This document shows, piece by piece, positions 40,019-48,291 of a stretch of 48,291 nt of DNA. Within the stretch, counting starts at the first letter, position 1. Each line of letters opens with the position of its first letter. Made by a program: the position numbers and the translations under genes. Below the pieces are notes generated by a model. That model was not told where the DNA came from and did no database searches. It saw only the letters and a program-made list of their open reading frames with translations. The DNA comes from Streptococcus suis (GTDB lineage Bacteria > Bacillota > Bacilli > Lactobacillales > Streptococcaceae), in assembly GCA_029593465.1 (NCBI GenBank), contig JAKTNK010000014.1:1-48291 (forward strand), written 5' to 3'.

Positions 40019-40154
40019 ACCTTAAGCATACTGACATGCTCCCTCGCTAAGTCAGAAAGGGTGTTTGCTCTAGTCAAATGAAATTATAATAACCTCAAAA
40101 TCAGAATAACCTCAATCATAACAAACAATAATAGAGATAATAATCGTTCAAGGG

Positions 40155-40192
40155 AAGAACGCTGAAAAAGTTTTTACTTTTTTGGCGTTTTT
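40155..40192 (+). terminator. Probable terminator after ssbB
   Basis: AACGCtGAAAAAGT / ACTTTTTTGGCGTT imperfect stem around TTTT, followed by TTTTT. The remaining part of 40019-40154 shows nothing recognisable. Confidence 0.6.
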
Positions 40193-40194
40193 CG

Positions 40195-40211
40195 TTTGAC
40201 TATTTTTGACC
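40195..40211 (+). promoter_or_regulatory. CtsR box of groESL
   Basis: TTTGACTATTTTTGACC is an exact match to the complement of the CtsR heptad-repeat consensus GGTCAAANANRGTCAAA. It overlaps the -35 TTGACT (40196-40201), which is 16 bp from the -10 TATAAT (40218-40223). Confidence 0.88.
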
Positions 40212-40234
40212 AAGTGTTATAATAGATATTGTAA

Positions 40235-40261
40235 TTAGCACTCGTCAACAAAGAGTGCTAA
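40235..40261 (+). promoter_or_regulatory. CIRCE element (HrcA operator)
   Basis: TTAGCACTC-N9-GAGTGCTAA, a perfect CIRCE inverted repeat just after the groESL promoter. HrcA would repress here; with the CtsR box this gives dual heat-shock control. Confidence 0.97.
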
Positions 40262-40304
40262 AAAAGATTTTTCAGATTATGGATTATGGTATGGAGGTAT
40301 ATCG

Positions 40305-40589
40305 ATGTTAAAACCTTTAGGAGACCGTGTGGTCGTCATCTTTGAAGAAGTCGAAGAAAAGTCAGTTGGTGGCTTTGTCTTAGCAGGAGCTTCACATGAA
40401 GCTACCAAGTTAGCGAGAGTCGTCTCAGTTGGTCAGGGCGTTCGCACGCTCAATGGTGATTTAGTGGCACCTAGTGTTTCAGTTGGTGACCAGGTTCTTG
40501 TTGAAAATGGTGCTGGTATCGAGGTTAAGGATGGTGAAGAGAAGGTCTCTATCATTCATGAAGCAGAGATTGTTGCAATTGTAGAGTAA
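40305..40589 (+). CDS. groES: Co-chaperonin GroES
   Basis: A 94-residue lid of the GroEL folding chamber. [15 protein letters not shown] is the family start, the mobile loop is around [13 protein letters not shown] (17-29), and the protein ends in [12 protein letters not shown]. It has a TGGAGG ribosome site. First gene of the groESL operon under CtsR and HrcA. Confidence 0.96.
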   Translation: MLKPLGDRVVVIFEEVEEKSVGGFVLAGASHEATKLARVVSVGQGVRTLNGDLVAPSVSVGDQVLVENGAGIEVKDGEEKVSIIHEAEIVAIVE

Positions 40590-42336
<1,747 letters not shown>

Positions 42337-42344
42337 TAGTTTTC

Positions 42345-42375
42345 CCTCAAATCATCCGATTTGAGGGTTATTTTT
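42345..42375 (+). terminator. Terminator of groESL
   Basis: CCCTCAAATC / GATTTGAGGG perfect 10-bp stem with ATCC loop, followed by TTATTTTTAAT. Confidence 0.88.
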
Positions 42376-42380
42376 AATAT

Positions 42381-42554
42381 AAACAAAGTATAAATTTCTA
42401 ATTATCTTTTTATATTTTCTTAAATGCTCGTAAAGCCTTATTCTATGTGCTTTCGAGTATTTTTACTGTAGGAAGATACTTCACGTTTCTTTGCATATTT
42501 CCTCATGTCTTAGCTGTCAGAAGTGGTAAATAAGTAGTAAATTCATTTGTACTA
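42381..42554. other. Tn916 right-end non-coding region
   Basis: AT-rich 174 bp between the element boundary and the int stop. It contains the subterminal segment where Tn916 Int binds its right-end sites. No gene; the boundary is placed from remembered Tn916 ends, so it may be off by a few bases. Confidence 0.65.
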
Positions 42555-43271
42555 CTAAGCAACAAGACGCTCCTGTTGCTTCTCTTTATTCAAGCGTTTC
42601 ATTTCTGCCATTGCAGAATCGAATGTTGCATGTGCGTAATAGTTCAGCGTCATGGCTATATTAGCATGTCCCATAATGTACTGTAATGCCTTTGGATTCA
42701 TTCCTGCATTTGCATAGTTGGTACAGAATGTATGTCGCAAACTATGTGGAGTGATGTGTGGCAATTTATCCTCGTTATACTTATTGTATTTCTTAACAAG
42801 ACCTTTCATCATACCATTATAGTCACTCGCCACTTTTGGATAGTTCTTTCTATTAAGAAAGAGGAAATCACTATATCCATCAATCTCAACACGCTTATCA
42901 TTCTTTCGATTCGCTAACACTCGCTTAAATGCTTGATAGGCTTCTTCAACCATAGGAACTTGACGTTCGCCACTTTTGGTCTTTGGTGTTTCAATGTAGT
43001 ACCCAATTTCAGTATCTCTCAATAGCTGATGGTCTATATTGACAAGACGATTCTCAAAATCTAAATCTGGAAGTGTCAAACCACCAAACTCTGAAATACG
43101 AAGACCTGTTTTTAAGAGTATCAGAATTTCATCATAATTTTTGCTGTAGGTTTTATCAGCTTTTGCAAAGGCTAACAGTTTTTCTTCCTGTTCTTCTGTT
43201 AGTACGGTCTTAGGGACAGTATCATCATCAAGATAAGAAAGAACAAGTTCAAAACCATCAAAAAAAGACAC
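42555..43271 (-). pseudogene. int: Truncated Tn916-type integrase (C-terminal half)
   Basis: A tyrosine recombinase, 405 residues when complete. Here only about 225 C-terminal residues remain, from LDDDTVPKTVLTEEQEEK to QQERLVA. The catalytic domain is intact: Arg in KTGLRISEF, HSLRHTFCTNY, GHANIAMT and the nucleophile Tyr in NYYAHAT. The N-terminal arm-binding and core-binding domains are missing. The first 13 codons of the open frame (MSFFDGFELVLSY) come from plasmid DNA beyond the mob terminator, so the frame is a chance fusion. xis is not present. Integration and excision should be defective. Confidence 0.92.
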
Positions 43272-43292
43272 CTTTTCAGGTGCTTTTTTTAT
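43258..43292 (-). terminator. Terminator of the mob gene
   Basis: On the minus strand AAAAAAAGCACCTGAAAAGG then TGTCTTTTTTT: CACCT/AGGTG stem with A and T tracts, right after the relaxase stop. The truncated int frame starts inside its T tract. Confidence 0.75.
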
Positions 43293-43293
43293 T

Positions 43294-44556
43294 TTATAAA
43301 CTCATTCCCTGATCTCGACTTCGTTCTTTTTTTACCTCTCGGTTATGAGTTAGTTCAAATTCGTTCTTTTTAGGTTCTAAATCGTGTTTTTCTTGGAATT
43401 GTGCTGTTTTATCCTTTACCTTGTCTACAAACCCCTTAAAAACGTTTTTAAAGGCTTTTAAGCCGTCTGTACGTTCCTTAAGGAATTCCTTAGTGCTTTC
43501 ATAGATTAAACTCACATCACGCTTTAAATCCCTTATTTTAGACTTTAAAGACTTGTTTTCTTCAAGCAACTCATTATAATCATTTACATTTTCATTAAAT
43601 CGCTCTACAAGACCACTATATTTTTCTTTAACTTGCCCATGTTCTTTACTTAATTTTTTATATTCTCTCGCCATATCAGTACTCATGAGATTTCTAACAT
43701 GCTGTTTTAACCTATCGTTATCTCTCGCAGCAGTCACTAAGTTTTTATAATCACGCTCCGATATAACAACATTTTTGGTTGGTTTCTTTTCTGTTTTCAT
43801 TATTTCTTTTCCCAAACCAAACATGGACTTTTCACCCGTTGGCACTTCAACACTTTTCATGTGTCGTTTCGCTGGTACTTCTAAATCTGATTTAACTTTA
43901 TCGCTATAAGCAGTCCATTCATCTTTTTTAACTGCTAAATTTTTTTCTAGAAAATCAATCTCTTTTTCCAAAGTTTGTTTTTTAAATTTAGCTGTCTCAA
44001 TATGTTTACGGTCAGAGCCACGTTCACCACGCTTCAACTCAAAACCCTGTTTTTTCATATGCTCGGGGAATTTATCTTGTAGCCATAACAGTTCTTGACG
44101 ATTAAACACATTTTTTCCTTGCAGTTTTCCATCACGCATAGGCACAACACCTAAATGCATGTGAGGGGTTTGCTCATCATTATGAACTGTTGCATAAGCA
44201 ATATTTTGCTTGCCATATCGTTCGGAAAATAATTTATAACTTTCCTCAAAAAATCGTTTTTGTTCTCCTGGATCCAGTTGCTCAAAAAAATCTCGGTCAG
44301 ATGTTACTAGCAACTCATTTACAAGAACAGCATCTTTCCTCGTTTTTCTTGTACCTGTTTTTTGTGATTCAATAATTTCTTTGACACGTTCGTTGTAATC
44401 AATATTTTTATCATTTTTCAAATCATAATTTTCACGTGTTCGCTCATGGTCAATATCATCATTCGTTCTACTTTTTCGCTCTCTTTGATTATGAAATTGC
44501 ATGCCTTTTAGTCCAGCTGATTTCACTTTTTGCATTCTACAAACTGCATAACTCAT
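43294..44556 (-). CDS. mob: MobV-family plasmid relaxase (Pre/Mob)
   Basis: A 420-residue relaxase/plasmid recombination enzyme of the pMV158 MobM and staphylococcal Pre type. It nicks its cognate RSA/oriT. MSYAVCRMQKVKSAGLKGMQ is the family start. The candidate nucleophile His22 (HNQRER) and the metal-binding motif HNDEQTPHMHLG (His125, Glu128, His132, His134) are present. The C-terminal half is coiled coil. ATG 44556 was chosen because AAAGGAG lies 8 nt before it and the family start matches; the frame is open 23 codons further. Its RSA lies 60 nt upstream. It could mobilise RSA-bearing plasmids in trans. Confidence 0.92.
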   Translation of the reverse strand: MSYAVCRMQKVKSAGLKGMQFHNQRERKSRTNDDIDHERTRENYDLKNDKNIDYNERVKEIIESQKTGTRKTRKDAVLVNELLVTSDRDFFEQLDPGEQKRFFEESYKLFSERYGKQNIAYATVHNDEQTPHMHLGVVPMRDGKLQGKNVFNRQELLWLQDKFPEHMKKQGFELKRGERGSDRKHIETAKFKKQTLEKEIDFLEKNLAVKKDEWTAYSDKVKSDLEVPAKRHMKSVEVPTGEKSMFGLGKEIMKTEKKPTKNVVISERDYKNLVTAARDNDRLKQHVRNLMSTDMAREYKKLSKEHGQVKEKYSGLVERFNENVNDYNELLEENKSLKSKIRDLKRDVSLIYESTKEFLKERTDGLKAFKNVFKGFVDKVKDKTAQFQEKHDLEPKKNEFELTHNREVKKERSRDQGMSL

Positions 44557-44617
44557 ATGTAAATCGCTCCTTTTTAGGTGGCACAAATGTGAGGCATTTT
44601 CGCTCTTTCCGGCAACC

Positions 44618-44694
44618 ACTTCCATGTAAAGTATAACCCACTAGACTTATTTACTACGTTTCATAAGTCATTAATGCGTGTGCTCTGCGAGGCT
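44618..44694 (-). other. oriT: RSA/oriT site 1 (upstream of mob)
   Basis: Recombination/transfer origin of MobV plasmids. In the + direction it runs from ACTTCCATGTAAAGTATAAC to GTGTGCTCTGCGAGGCT, around a variable centre. On the minus strand the conserved end GTTATACTTTACATGGAAG matches the pMV158-type nick region, with a CCCACTAGACTT variant. It is in its native place in front of mob. A second copy lies at 46034. Confidence 0.85.
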
Positions 44695-44711
44695 AGTTTT
44701 TGTGCAAGCAC

Positions 44712-44740
44712 AAAAAATGGACTGAATAAATCAGTCCATA
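44712..44740 (-). terminator. Terminator of cat
   Basis: ATGGACTGA (44717-44725) / TCAGTCCAT (44731-44739) perfect 9-bp stem; on the minus strand it is followed by TTTTTTG. The region 44741-44845 before the cat stop also has AGCAAC/GTTGCT (about 44773-44795). Confidence 0.75.
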
Positions 44741-44845
44741 AGTTCAAAACCAAATTCAAAATCAAAACACCAGCAACCAAAAATGGTAGTTGCTATAAAC
44801 TTATAAATATCATAATTACTTAAGTTTATGAAAGTTATTTTAGAT

Positions 44846-45493
44846 TTAAATCCATTCATTTACACTATCAACCATATTTTGAAATTCACTCATAAATAAT
44901 GAAGCATGGTAACCATCACATACCGCATGATGAACTTGCAATGAGACTGGTAAATAGATCTTATTATTCTTACTATAAAATTTACCCATTGTAATAATTG
45001 GCAATAGGAATCTACTATTATTACCAATATTTAAATTAAATGAACTAAAATCAATCCAAGGAATCATCGAAATAGGAACTGTGTTTTCAGGTATTGGTTT
45101 TTTAGGAAACATTTCATTTTTATCTTTATATTCAAGTAAGTCACTCTTATAACTATTATAAAAAGAATTAAAACTAACATTTGATTCTGTCCAAATGTTA
45201 GAAAATTTTTCAGTTTCTTTATTAAAGACTGTATATAAAGGGTTTAATTTGTCCCAATAACCCAAATTTCCCTCACTATTAATTCCTGTTCTAAATACTT
45301 TATTTTGATTTATAATATTTACAATTATATAAATCAAAGCAGGATACAGTTTATATCCTTTATTTTTTATCATACTTTTAAGTAAAGTGATATCAAATTC
45401 TTTAGTAACACTGAAAGTTGTTTGTTGATTGAAATAATGATTAAAATATTCTTTTCTATCCCAAGTTTCCAAATTAATAATATTAAAAGTCAT
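44846..45493 (-). CDS. cat: Type A chloramphenicol acetyltransferase (pC221/pC223 group)
   Basis: A 215-residue trimeric enzyme that acetylates and inactivates chloramphenicol with acetyl-CoA. [21 protein letters not shown] is the start of the staphylococcal pC221/pC223-like group. The active-site motif QVHHAVCDG gives catalytic His189 and structural Asp193. The length is normal and the frame intact. Expression is inducible by translational attenuation: the GGAGG ribosome site is held in a 12-bp hairpin behind a 9-residue leader peptide. Very low GC, unlike the chromosome. Flanked by direct RSA copies. Confidence 0.94.
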   Translation of the reverse strand: MTFNIINLETWDRKEYFNHYFNQQTTFSVTKEFDITLLKSMIKNKGYKLYPALIYIIVNIINQNKVFRTGINSEGNLGYWDKLNPLYTVFNKETEKFSNIWTESNVSFNSFYNSYKSDLLEYKDKNEMFPKKPIPENTVPISMIPWIDFSSFNLNIGNNSRFLLPIITMGKFYSKNNKIYLPVSLQVHHAVCDGYHASLFMSEFQNMVDSVNEWI

Positions 45494-45501
45494 ATATAAT
45501 T

Positions 45502-45543
45502 TTCCTCCTAAATTTCATCTTATCTCTTTGTATTTAGGAGGAA
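45502..45543 (-). promoter_or_regulatory. cat translational attenuator hairpin
   Basis: Perfect 12-bp inverted repeat TTCCTCCTAAAT (45502-45513) / ATTTAGGAGGAA (45532-45543). One arm contains the cat Shine-Dalgarno, the other overlaps the end of the leader peptide. Ribosome stalling in the leader would open it. Confidence 0.93.
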
Positions 45544-45563
45544 TAATCCTCTGATTTTTTCAT
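45534..45563 (-). CDS. cat leader peptide
   Basis: A 9-residue open frame MKKSEDYSS with a GAGGTGA ribosome site, identical to the classical cat-86/pC221-type attenuation leader. Chloramphenicol stalls the ribosome at the crb codons, which frees the cat ribosome site. Confidence 0.93.
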   Translation of the reverse strand: MKKSEDYSS

Positions 45564-45627
45564 ATATTGTGTCACCTCTTAAACGTTAATTATACTAAAG
45601 TAACATTTTGTATAAAACAAAGTTACT

Positions 45628-45912
45628 TTACTTCCAAAATCTAAATTCACGTTGCCAAAAATCAATCTGCTTTTGCAATTGTTTTTCGTTCGCTTTTAAA
45701 GTCGATTTCATTAAATCAGTTAAATCAATTAGAGATATTTCTTTAATTAATTTTTTATATTTATTCTTAGTACGTCTTTCTAATTTTCCCCATTCTTCTT
45801 CATCATTCAACAACATAAAAACCATTGCTCTATCAGAAGTACGTTCGATAGTTTTCCAATCTGGTTGTAATATATGTAAATCATTAAAACAATCGTTCCA
45901 ATAATCAACCAT
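45628..45912 (-). CDS. Plasmid hypothetical protein, 94 residues
   Basis: A charged, helical protein ([20 protein letters not shown] ... [14 protein letters not shown]) with many Lys and Glu residues and a likely coiled coil in the second half. I do not recognise a family. It sits upstream of cat on the same strand, between cat and RSA site 2, so it came with the cat cassette. Only a weak AAAGAG ribosome site. It could be a small plasmid accessory or a fragment. Confidence 0.6.
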   Translation of the reverse strand: MVDYWNDCFNDLHILQPDWKTIERTSDRAMVFMLLNDEEEWGKLERRTKNKYKKLIKEISLIDLTDLMKSTLKANEKQLQKQIDFWQREFRFWK

Positions 45913-45975
45913 ATCTCTTTTTAATTCAATTTTTATTTTTATTATTTTTAATCTCTTTAAATATCTTTACGCACG

Positions 45976-46013
45976 TATATAGACTTCATAATTTTAAAAT
46001 TATATAGACTTCA
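45976..46013. repeat. 13-bp direct repeat upstream of the 94-residue gene
   Basis: TATATAGACTTCA occurs at 45976-45988 and 46001-46013, 25 bp apart, next to RSA site 2. ATAATTTTAAAATTAT between them is palindromic. It may be a regulatory or replication-derived repeat. Confidence 0.6.
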
Positions 46014-46033
46014 CAACACAATATTTCGGTACA

Positions 46034-46094
46034 ACTTCCATGTAAAGTATAACACACTATACTTTACTTCGTAAAGTGTGTGCTCTGCGAGGCT
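46034..46094 (-). other. oriT: RSA/oriT site 2 (pMV158-type, orphan)
   Basis: It has the same ends as site 1 in the same orientation (ACTTCCATGTAAAGTATAAC and GTGTGCTCTGCGAGGCT), but a shorter, more palindromic centre. TATACTTTAC and GTAAAGTG arms form the classical oriT hairpin. On the minus strand TAGTGTGTTATACTTTACAT equals the pMV158 nick region. No mob gene follows it directly. With site 1 it brackets about 1.4 kb containing cat. Confidence 0.88.
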
Positions 46095-46395
46095 GTCGGC
46101 AGTGCCGACCAAAACCATAAAACCTTTAAGACCTTTCTTTTTTTTACGAGAAAAAAGAAACAAAAAAACCTGCCCTCTGCCACCTCAGCAAAGGGGGGTT
46201 TTGCTCTCGTGCTCGTTTAAAAATCAGCAAGGGACAGGTAGTATTTTTTGAGAAGATCACTCAAAAAATCTCCACCTTTAAACCCTTGCCAATTTTTATT
46301 TTGTCCGTTTTGTCTAGCTTACCGAAAGCCAGACTCAGCAAGAATAAAATTTTTATTGTCTTTCGGTTTTCTAGTGTAACGGACAAAACCACTCA
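46095..46395. other. Probable single-strand origin (sso, palU-like)
   Basis: Dense nested dyads next to an RSA, as in pUB110/pMV158 single-strand origins. TTTTTTGAG/CTCAAAAAA lies near 46236-46261. A large hairpin spans 46299-46388: TTTTGTCCGTT (46299-46309) pairs with AACGGACAAAA (46378-46388), CTAG with CTAG, and ACCGAAAG (46321-46328) with CTTTCGGT (46360-46367). GTCGGCAGTGCCGAC at 46095-46109 is a further palindrome. No gene. It shows that tet(L) and/or cat came from rolling-circle plasmids. Confidence 0.65.
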
Positions 46396-46400
46396 AAATA

Positions 46401-46434
46401 AAAAAGATACAAGAGAGGTCTCTCGTATCTTTTA
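46401..46434. terminator. Terminator-like hairpin beside the sso region
   Basis: AAAAGATACAAGAGA (46402-46416) / TCTCTCGTATCTTTT (46419-46433), 15-bp stem with one mismatch. Confidence 0.7.
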
Positions 46435-46488
46435 TTCAGCAATCGCGCCCTTTAATGGAACAAAAAGATTTGAATTCCTGTTATAAAA

Positions 46489-46530
46489 AAAGGATCAATT
46501 TTGAACTCTCTCCCAAAGTTGATCCCTTAA
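46489..46530 (-). terminator. Terminator of tet(L)
   Basis: AAGGATCAAtTTTG / CAAAGTTGATCCCTT stem around ACTCTCTCC with a T tract on the minus strand (TTTTTTT), a few bases past the tet(L) stop. Confidence 0.75.
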
Positions 46531-46534
46531 CGAT

Positions 46535-47911
46535 TTAGAAATCCCTTTGAGAATGTTTATATACATTCAAGGTAACCAGCCAACTAATGACAATGATTCC
46601 TGAAAAAAGGAATAGCATATTACTATACAAGTAAGTGGATTGATCAAGGTCCATAGGTAGCAACTTCTGATTCAGCAAGCGTACAGATAATAAACCACCA
46701 ACAATTGCAATACCTGTTCCCTCTGATAAAAAGCTGGTAAAATTAAGCAAACTCATTCCGGCACCAGCTTCCTTTTGTTTCAAACTACTTGAAACAATTG
46801 TAGATATAACTGTTTTGGTGAATGACAGCCCACCAAAAACAAAAACTAATATAATTGTCAGTAACCATGGTGTTACTTCTAAAAAAAAGGCAGCAGTTAA
46901 AAAGCTAACAGAAAGAAATGTAACTCCGATGTTTAACACGTATAAAGGACCTCTTCTATCAACAAGTATCCCACCAATGTAGCCGAAAATAATGACACTC
47001 ATTGTTCCAGGGAAAATAATTACACTTCCGATTTCGGCAGTACTTAGCTGGTGAACATCTTTCATCATATAAGGAACCATAGAGACAAACCCTGCTACTG
47101 TTCCAAATATAATTCCCCCACAAAGAACTCCAATCATAAAAGGTATATTTTTCCCTAATCCGGGATCAACAAAAGGATCTGTTACTTTCCTGATATGTTT
47201 TACAAATATCAGGAATGACAGCACGCTAACGATAAGAAAAGAAATGCTATATGATGTTGTAAACAACATAAAAAATACAATGCCTACAGACATTAGTATA
47301 ATTCCTTTGATATCAAAATGACCTTTTATCCTTACTTCTTTCTTTAATAATTTCATAAGAAACGGAACAGTGATAATTGTTATCATAGGAATGAGTAGAA
47401 GATAGGACCAATGAATATAATGGGCTATCATTCCACCAATCGCTGGACCGACTCCTTCTCCCATGGCTACTATCGATCCAATAAGACCAAATGCTTTACC
47501 CCTATTTTCCTTTGGAATATAGCGCGCAACTACAACCATCACGAGTGCTGGAAATGCAGCTGCACCAGCTCCTTGAATAAATCGAGCCAGAATAAGTATG
47601 GGAAAGAAAGAATGTCCAACAAACCCAATTACCGATCCGAAGCAATTTATTATAATCCCAAATAGGAGTAACCTTTTAATGCCTAGCTGATCAGATAGCT
47701 TTCCATATAGAGCTGTTCCAATAGAAAAGGTTAACATAAAGGCTGTGTTCACCCAGTTTGTACTCGCCGGTGGTTTATTAAAATCATTTGCAATATCAGG
47801 TAATGAGACGTTCAAAACCATTTCATTTAATACGCTAAAAAAAGATAAAATGCAAAGCCAAATTAAAATTTGGTTGTGTCGTAAATTCGATTGTGAATAG
47901 GATGTATTCAT
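46535..47911 (-). CDS. tet(L): Tetracycline efflux protein Tet(L)
   Basis: A 458-residue, 14-span major facilitator antiporter that exports tetracycline-metal complexes in exchange for protons. [20 protein letters not shown] and the whole sequence read as Tet(L). Motif A is [14 protein letters not shown], and the antiporter motif C region ([19 protein letters not shown]) is intact. Full length. GGAGG (47919-47923) precedes the ATG. It follows tet(M) on the same strand with only a short leader between; the leader peptide has an early stop codon. No separate promoter is obvious. Confidence 0.96.
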   Translation of the reverse strand: MNTSYSQSNLRHNQILIWLCILSFFSVLNEMVLNVSLPDIANDFNKPPASTNWVNTAFMLTFSIGTALYGKLSDQLGIKRLLLFGIIINCFGSVIGFVGHSFFPILILARFIQGAGAAAFPALVMVVVARYIPKENRGKAFGLIGSIVAMGEGVGPAIGGMIAHYIHWSYLLLIPMITIITVPFLMKLLKKEVRIKGHFDIKGIILMSVGIVFFMLFTTSYSISFLIVSVLSFLIFVKHIRKVTDPFVDPGLGKNIPFMIGVLCGGIIFGTVAGFVSMVPYMMKDVHQLSTAEIGSVIIFPGTMSVIIFGYIGGILVDRRGPLYVLNIGVTFLSVSFLTAAFFLEVTPWLLTIILVFVFGGLSFTKTVISTIVSSSLKQKEAGAGMSLLNFTSFLSEGTGIAIVGGLLSVRLLNQKLLPMDLDQSTYLYSNMLFLFSGIIVISWLVTLNVYKHSQRDF

Positions 47912-47944
47912 ATTTCAACCTCCAATAATGAGGGCAGACGTAGT

Positions 47945-48007
47945 TTATAGGGTTAATGATACGCTTCCCTCTTTTAATTGAACCCTGTTACATTCATTTC
48001 ACTTCAT
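47945..48007 (-). pseudogene. tet(L) leader peptide with nonsense codon 3
   Basis: ATG 48007 with GGAGG upstream opens the tet(L) leader, known as [20 protein letters not shown]. Here codon 3 is TGA (47999-48001) instead of TGT (Cys). The remaining codons, [17 protein letters not shown] and TAA, are unchanged. Leader translation would stop after two residues, which should change induction of tet(L). Confidence 0.8.
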
Positions 48008-48104
48008 AATTAATTCCTCCTTTACACTTTAATTCAAATCTTTATTAAAAAATATTTCATCTTATTTAACAAGAAACCATATTTATATAACAACATAAAA
48101 TACA
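48008..48104 (-). other. tet(M)-tet(L) junction spacer
   Basis: AT-rich 97 bp. The part next to tet(M) resembles the normal sequence downstream of tet(M) in Tn916, up to GTGTAAAGGAGGA (about 48014-48026). From there the tet(L) leader begins. No terminator hairpin and no clear new promoter, so readthrough from tet(M) is likely. Confidence 0.5.
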
Positions 48105-48291
48105 CTAAGTTATTTTATTGAACATATATCGTACTTTATCTATCCGACTATTTGGACGACGGGGCTGGCAAACAGGTTCGCCAGTGGTAACCTGATATCC
48201 TTTTAACTCTGTTAAACAAACGCTACGTCCATTTGTAAAGAAAGTTAAATCATTACGATATTCTTGAATACACCGAGCAGGGATTTCTCCA
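48105..48291 (-). CDS. tet(M): Tetracycline ribosomal protection protein Tet(M), C-terminal part (partial)
   Basis: The last 61 codons and stop of a tet(M)-type gene, cut by the window edge. On the minus strand it reads [22 protein letters not shown], then [17 protein letters not shown], and ends [17 protein letters not shown], the Tet(M) C-terminus. Tet(M) is an EF-G-like GTPase that dislodges tetracycline from the ribosome. Orientation towards int matches Tn916. Whether the rest is intact cannot be seen. Confidence 0.93.
   Translation of the reverse strand, partial: GEIPARCIQEYRNDLTFFTNGRSVCLTELKGYQVTTGEPVCQPRRPNSRIDKVRYMFNKIT

Larger units (their letters stand above)
42381..48291. mobile_element. 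Rearranged Tn916-family element carrying cat, tet(L) and tet(M) (continues beyond window)
   Basis: The right end AAACAAAGTATAAATTTCT (from 42381) just after the groEL terminator, and the following non-coding stretch to int, read like the Tn916 right terminus. The int 3' half (42555-43232) and, at the far edge, the tet(M) 3' end (48105-48291) keep the Tn916 order and orientation. The normal cargo in between (orf6, orf9, orf7, orf8, orf10, xis, int 5' half) is absent. It is replaced by rolling-circle plasmid modules: mob, RSA, cat, RSA, sso, tet(L). The host flank is AT-rich, as Tn916 prefers. The left end lies outside. Confidence 0.85.

Noticed and set aside
42555-43271. Functional short integrase of about 238 residues
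   Set aside because: The first 13 residues are plasmid-derived and start inside a terminator T tract; the DNA-binding N-terminal domains are missing.
47411-47665. 84-codon frame on the + strand inside tet(L)
   Set aside because: Antisense to an intact tet(L) coding sequence with no start signal.

Overview
The window comes from a Streptococcus chromosome. The gene order adcRCB, tyrS, pbp1b, rpoB, rpoC, DUF1033, comYA-G, methyltransferase, ackA, CPBP protease, proC, pepA, csp, thioredoxin-like, ytpR, ssbB is the backbone order of pyogenic- and mutans-type streptococci. SigX (ComX) cin-boxes, an exact AdcR box, CIRCE and a CtsR box agree with that. I cannot name the species from sequence reading alone.

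Layout. 1-565: the tail of a tRNA array (end of a probable tRNA-fMet, then Phe, Tyr, Trp, His, Gln, Leu) closed by a terminator. 600-2800: an insertion-sequence graveyard with decayed IS200/IS605-type, IS630-type and IS982-type transposases. 3109-6357: an IclR-type regulator divergent from a two-gene operon (YjiH-like membrane protein and a D-2-hydroxyacid dehydrogenase). 6566-11720: a beta-glucoside locus (RpiR regulator, PTS EIIBCA, GH1 phospho-beta-glucosidase, TSUP exporter) with a cre site. 12028-13978: adcR-adcC-adcB zinc uptake operon. 14015-18594: TMEM175-like channel, tyrS and divergent PBP1b. 18901-26223: rpoB and rpoC. 26492-32830: DUF1033 gene, complete comYA-G (comG) DNA-uptake pseudopilus operon, a methyltransferase and ackA. 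32986-40018: housekeeping genes, a small XRE regulon with a tripled operator, and competence ssbB. 40305-42336: groES-groEL under CtsR and HrcA control.

From about 42381 to the window edge lies a rearranged Tn916-family element. Its right end and the 3' half of int are recognisable, and tet(M) enters at the far edge in the orientation expected for Tn916. Everything normally between them (orf6 to xis and the 5' half of int) is replaced by rolling-circle-plasmid DNA: a MobV (Pre/Mob) relaxase with its recombination site (RSA/oriT), an inducible cat gene with its MKKSEDYSS leader, a second RSA copy in the same orientation, an sso-like dyad region and tet(L). The structure suggests stepwise plasmid capture, probably with RSA-by-RSA recombination bringing in cat. 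Int is truncated and xis is absent, so the element is probably not self-mobile. It should still confer tetracycline (efflux, and ribosomal protection if tet(M) is complete outside the window) and chloramphenicol resistance.

The most unusual signals that ordinary genes do not explain are these. The groES-groEL spacer holds a roughly 95-nt sequence that folds into a 16-bp bulged stem and separates groEL from the only good Shine-Dalgarno sequence. There are structured RNA segments in the rpoB leader, the rpoB-rpoC spacer and the DUF1033 leader. Three GTAAAGTTTAC-type operators lie at exact 23-bp spacing around an XRE-operon promoter. A nonsense codon sits at codon 3 of the tet(L) leader peptide. 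Two RSA sites flank cat.
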